From: Betaproteobacteria bacterium
GTDB taxonomy: Bacteria; Pseudomonadota; Gammaproteobacteria; Burkholderiales; Thiobacillaceae
Length of the DNA stretch: 7,295 nucleotides
NCBI GenBank assembly: GCA_020049245.1
Contig: JAIFLB010000174.1
Location: 1-7,295, forward strand
Direction: 5' to 3'
The notes beneath the pieces are model-generated. The model saw only the letters and a program-made list of their open reading frames with translations. It was not told the origin of the DNA and made no database searches. The translations under genes and the position numbers were made by a program. Shown piece after piece: positions 6,205-7,295 of this stretch. The stretch's first letter is position 1, and the number at the start of each line of letters is the position of its first letter.

Positions 6205-7134
6205 ATGAACGCAGACAAGACCAATGAACAGATCGAATTCGAGCGTCGGGTTCACGACGAACTGCTGGACAGCTTCGATGAAGAACTGGAGATGGAGATC
6301 GATGATGACCGCATGAACGAACTGATCGGCGAGGCGACAACGTCAGCAGCGACATCGACCGATCGGGAACGGCATTTCTATTTCAAGGAACTGTTCCGCC
6401 TGCAGGGCGAACTGGTCAAGCTGCAGGACTGGGTGGTTCACAAGAAACTCAAGGTGGTGGTTCTCTTCGAAGGTCGCGACGCGGCCGGCAAGGGCGGCGT
6501 CATCAAGCGCATCACGCAGCGTCTCAACCCGCGTGTCTGTCGCGTCGCGGCGTTGCCGGCGCCGAGCGAGCGGGAACAAAGCCAGTGGTATTTCCAGCGC
6601 TATGTCTCACACCTCCCCGCCGGCGGCGAGATCGTCCTGTTCGACCGCAGCTGGTACAACCGCGCCGGTGTGGAAAAGGTGATGGGATTCTGCAGCGACG
6701 AGGATTACGAGGAGTTCTTCCGCACCGTGCCGGAGTTCGAGAAGATGCTGATCCGCTCCGGCATCATTCTGATCAAGTACTGGTTCTCGATCACCGATGA
6801 CGAACAGAACCTGCGCTTCATGATGCGCATCCACGACCCGCTCAAGCAGTGGAAGCTGAGCCCGATGGACATGGAATCGCGCCGCCGCTGGGAGCAATAC
6901 ACCAAGGCCAAGGAAACCATGCTGGAGCGCACCCACATCCCAGAAGCCCCCTGGCGGATCGTCGAGGCGGTGGACAAGAAAAAGGCGCGCCTCAACTGCA
7001 TCCACCATTTGCTGAGCCAGGTGCCCTACCAGGAAATCGAACGTGAAACGGTGACCTTGCCGGATCGGGTGCACAACCCGGACTATCTGCGCAATCCGGT
7101 GCCGGCGGATATGTTCGTGCCACAGGTGTATTGA
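6205..7134 (+). CDS. ppk2: Polyphosphate kinase 2, single-domain class I type
   Basis: This encodes a PPK2-family polyphosphate:nucleotide phosphotransferase of 309 residues with one P-loop domain. PPK2 class I enzymes transfer phosphate between inorganic polyphosphate and nucleoside diphosphates, typically making ATP or GTP from polyphosphate. Visible motifs are the Walker A loop EGRDAAGKGG (89-98, K96), ALPAPSEREQSQWYFQRYV (116-134), the Walker B region VLFDRSWYNRAG (144-155, D147), the lid-side IHDPLKQWKLSPMD (209-222) and APWRIVEAVDKKKARLNCI (248-266), all typical of class I. The N-terminal 50 residues hold a strongly acidic helix-like stretch (18-35, 11 of 18 residues Asp or Glu). Start 6205 is set by the ribosome site. 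The Pho box upstream points to induction by phosphate starvation. The gene converges with ackA, 20 bases away. Family assignment is very secure; nucleotide preference and direction in the cell are not visible. Confidence 0.96.
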   Translation: MNADKTNEQIEFERRVHDELLDSFDEELEMEIDDDRMNELIGEATTSAATSTDRERHFYFKELFRLQGELVKLQDWVVHKKLKVVVLFEGRDAAGKGGVIKRITQRLNPRVCRVAALPAPSEREQSQWYFQRYVSHLPAGGEIVLFDRSWYNRAGVEKVMGFCSDEDYEEFFRTVPEFEKMLIRSGIILIKYWFSITDDEQNLRFMMRIHDPLKQWKLSPMDMESRRRWEQYTKAKETMLERTHIPEAPWRIVEAVDKKKARLNCIHHLLSQVPYQEIERETVTLPDRVHNPDYLRNPVPADMFVPQVY

Positions 7135-7135
7135 G

Positions 7136-7154
7136 GCAAAAAAGCCAGTTTTGC
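7136..7154. terminator. Possible bidirectional terminator between ppk2 and ackA
   Basis: GCAAAA (7136-7141) and TTTTGC (7149-7154) form a six-base stem with a seven-base loop, filling the whole gap between the convergent stops at 7134 and 7155. The stem is AT-rich, so it is weak by itself, and there is no long T-run beyond it. A larger inverted repeat at 7160-7192 may help. The location is its best support. Confidence 0.35.
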
Positions 7155-7295
7155 TTATTCCTGGCGCGTCAAATTCTGCGTCAAACGCCAGGTGTCGCGG
7201 GCGATCACCCATTCCTCGTTGGTCGGAATCACCCACGCCGAAATCGGGCTGTTCACCTGGCTGATACACGGGCGGTGGTGGTTGTTGGCGTCTTC
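7155..7295 (-). CDS. ackA: Acetate kinase, C-terminal 46 residues only
   Basis: The minus strand from the right edge to the TAA at 7157-7155 encodes 46 residues containing SPISAWVIPTNEEWVIARDT, the characteristic end of acetate kinases (family pattern: a Ser-rich turn, then V-I-P-T-[ND]-E-E and I-A-R-D-T). Acetate kinase converts acetyl-phosphate and ADP to acetate and ATP in the cytosol. About 350 upstream residues lie outside the window. A propionate or butyrate kinase relative cannot be ruled out from the tail, but acetate kinase fits the neighbourhood because the phosphoketolase encoded on the same strand makes acetyl-phosphate. No catalytic residues are in view. Confidence 0.88.
   Translation of the reverse strand, partial: EDANNHHRPCISQVNSPISAWVIPTNEEWVIARDTWRLTQNLTRQE
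7160..7192. repeat. Inverted repeat inside the 3' end of ackA
   Basis: CCTGGCG (7160-7166) and CGCCAGG (7186-7192) are perfect complements separated by 19 bases; the same stretch contains an 8-base direct repeat GCGTCAAA (7166-7173 and 7178-7185). It lies within the last codons of ackA and downstream of ppk2, so it could act as a ppk2 3' hairpin, but the direct repeat also reflects the repeated Leu-Thr codons of the protein end. Confidence 0.4.

Noticed and set aside
6607..7269. Minus-strand open frame of 220 codons opposite ppk2, running into the ackA end
   Set aside because: It is antisense to the strongly conserved PPK2 core and is out of frame with the acetate kinase tail.

Overview
The window looks like part of a GC-rich proteobacterial chromosome. 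I favour a beta- or gammaproteobacterium, judging from the protein styles, the Shine-Dalgarno sites and a PhoB-type Pho box; this is an inference, since there is no rRNA or phylogenetic marker. Coding is dense, with no gap over about 210 bases, and there are no tRNAs, CRISPR arrays or transposase genes.

Left part, minus strand: a phosphoketolase gene (xfp, 4446 down to 2062) is followed after 18 bases by a glycogen phosphorylase gene (glgP, 2043 down to the left edge, C-terminus cut off). They form a likely operon read from a promoter in the 211-base divergent gap 4447-4657. That gap also holds a REP-like hairpin and a very AT-rich palindromic promoter facing right.

Middle, plus strand: a 185-residue Lys/Ala/Pro-rich protein with a C-terminal ribbon-helix-helix-like DNA-binding domain (4658-5215), then a small exported M48-type zinc metallopeptidase (5282-6016). 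After a 188-base gap comes a class I polyphosphate kinase 2 gene (ppk2, 6205-7134). The gap before ppk2 contains three TGTCAT repeats at exact 11-base spacing, the layout of a PhoB (Pho) box, so ppk2 is probably induced by phosphate starvation.

Right edge, minus strand: the last 46 codons of an acetate kinase gene (ackA), convergent with ppk2 and separated from it by 20 bases that can form a small hairpin.

Taken together, GlgP releases glucose-1-phosphate from glycogen using phosphate. After conversion to fructose-6-phosphate or xylulose-5-phosphate, Xfp cleaves these with phosphate to acetyl-phosphate, and AckA turns acetyl-phosphate into acetate plus ATP. PPK2 links nucleotides to the polyphosphate store. 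The window is therefore mainly a carbon-reserve, acetyl-phosphate and polyphosphate neighbourhood, with ackA and xfp-glgP separated by an opposite-strand block. I found no clearly unprecedented system. The most notable signals are the triple Pho box and the histone-like ribbon-helix-helix protein with a palindrome in its own promoter region.
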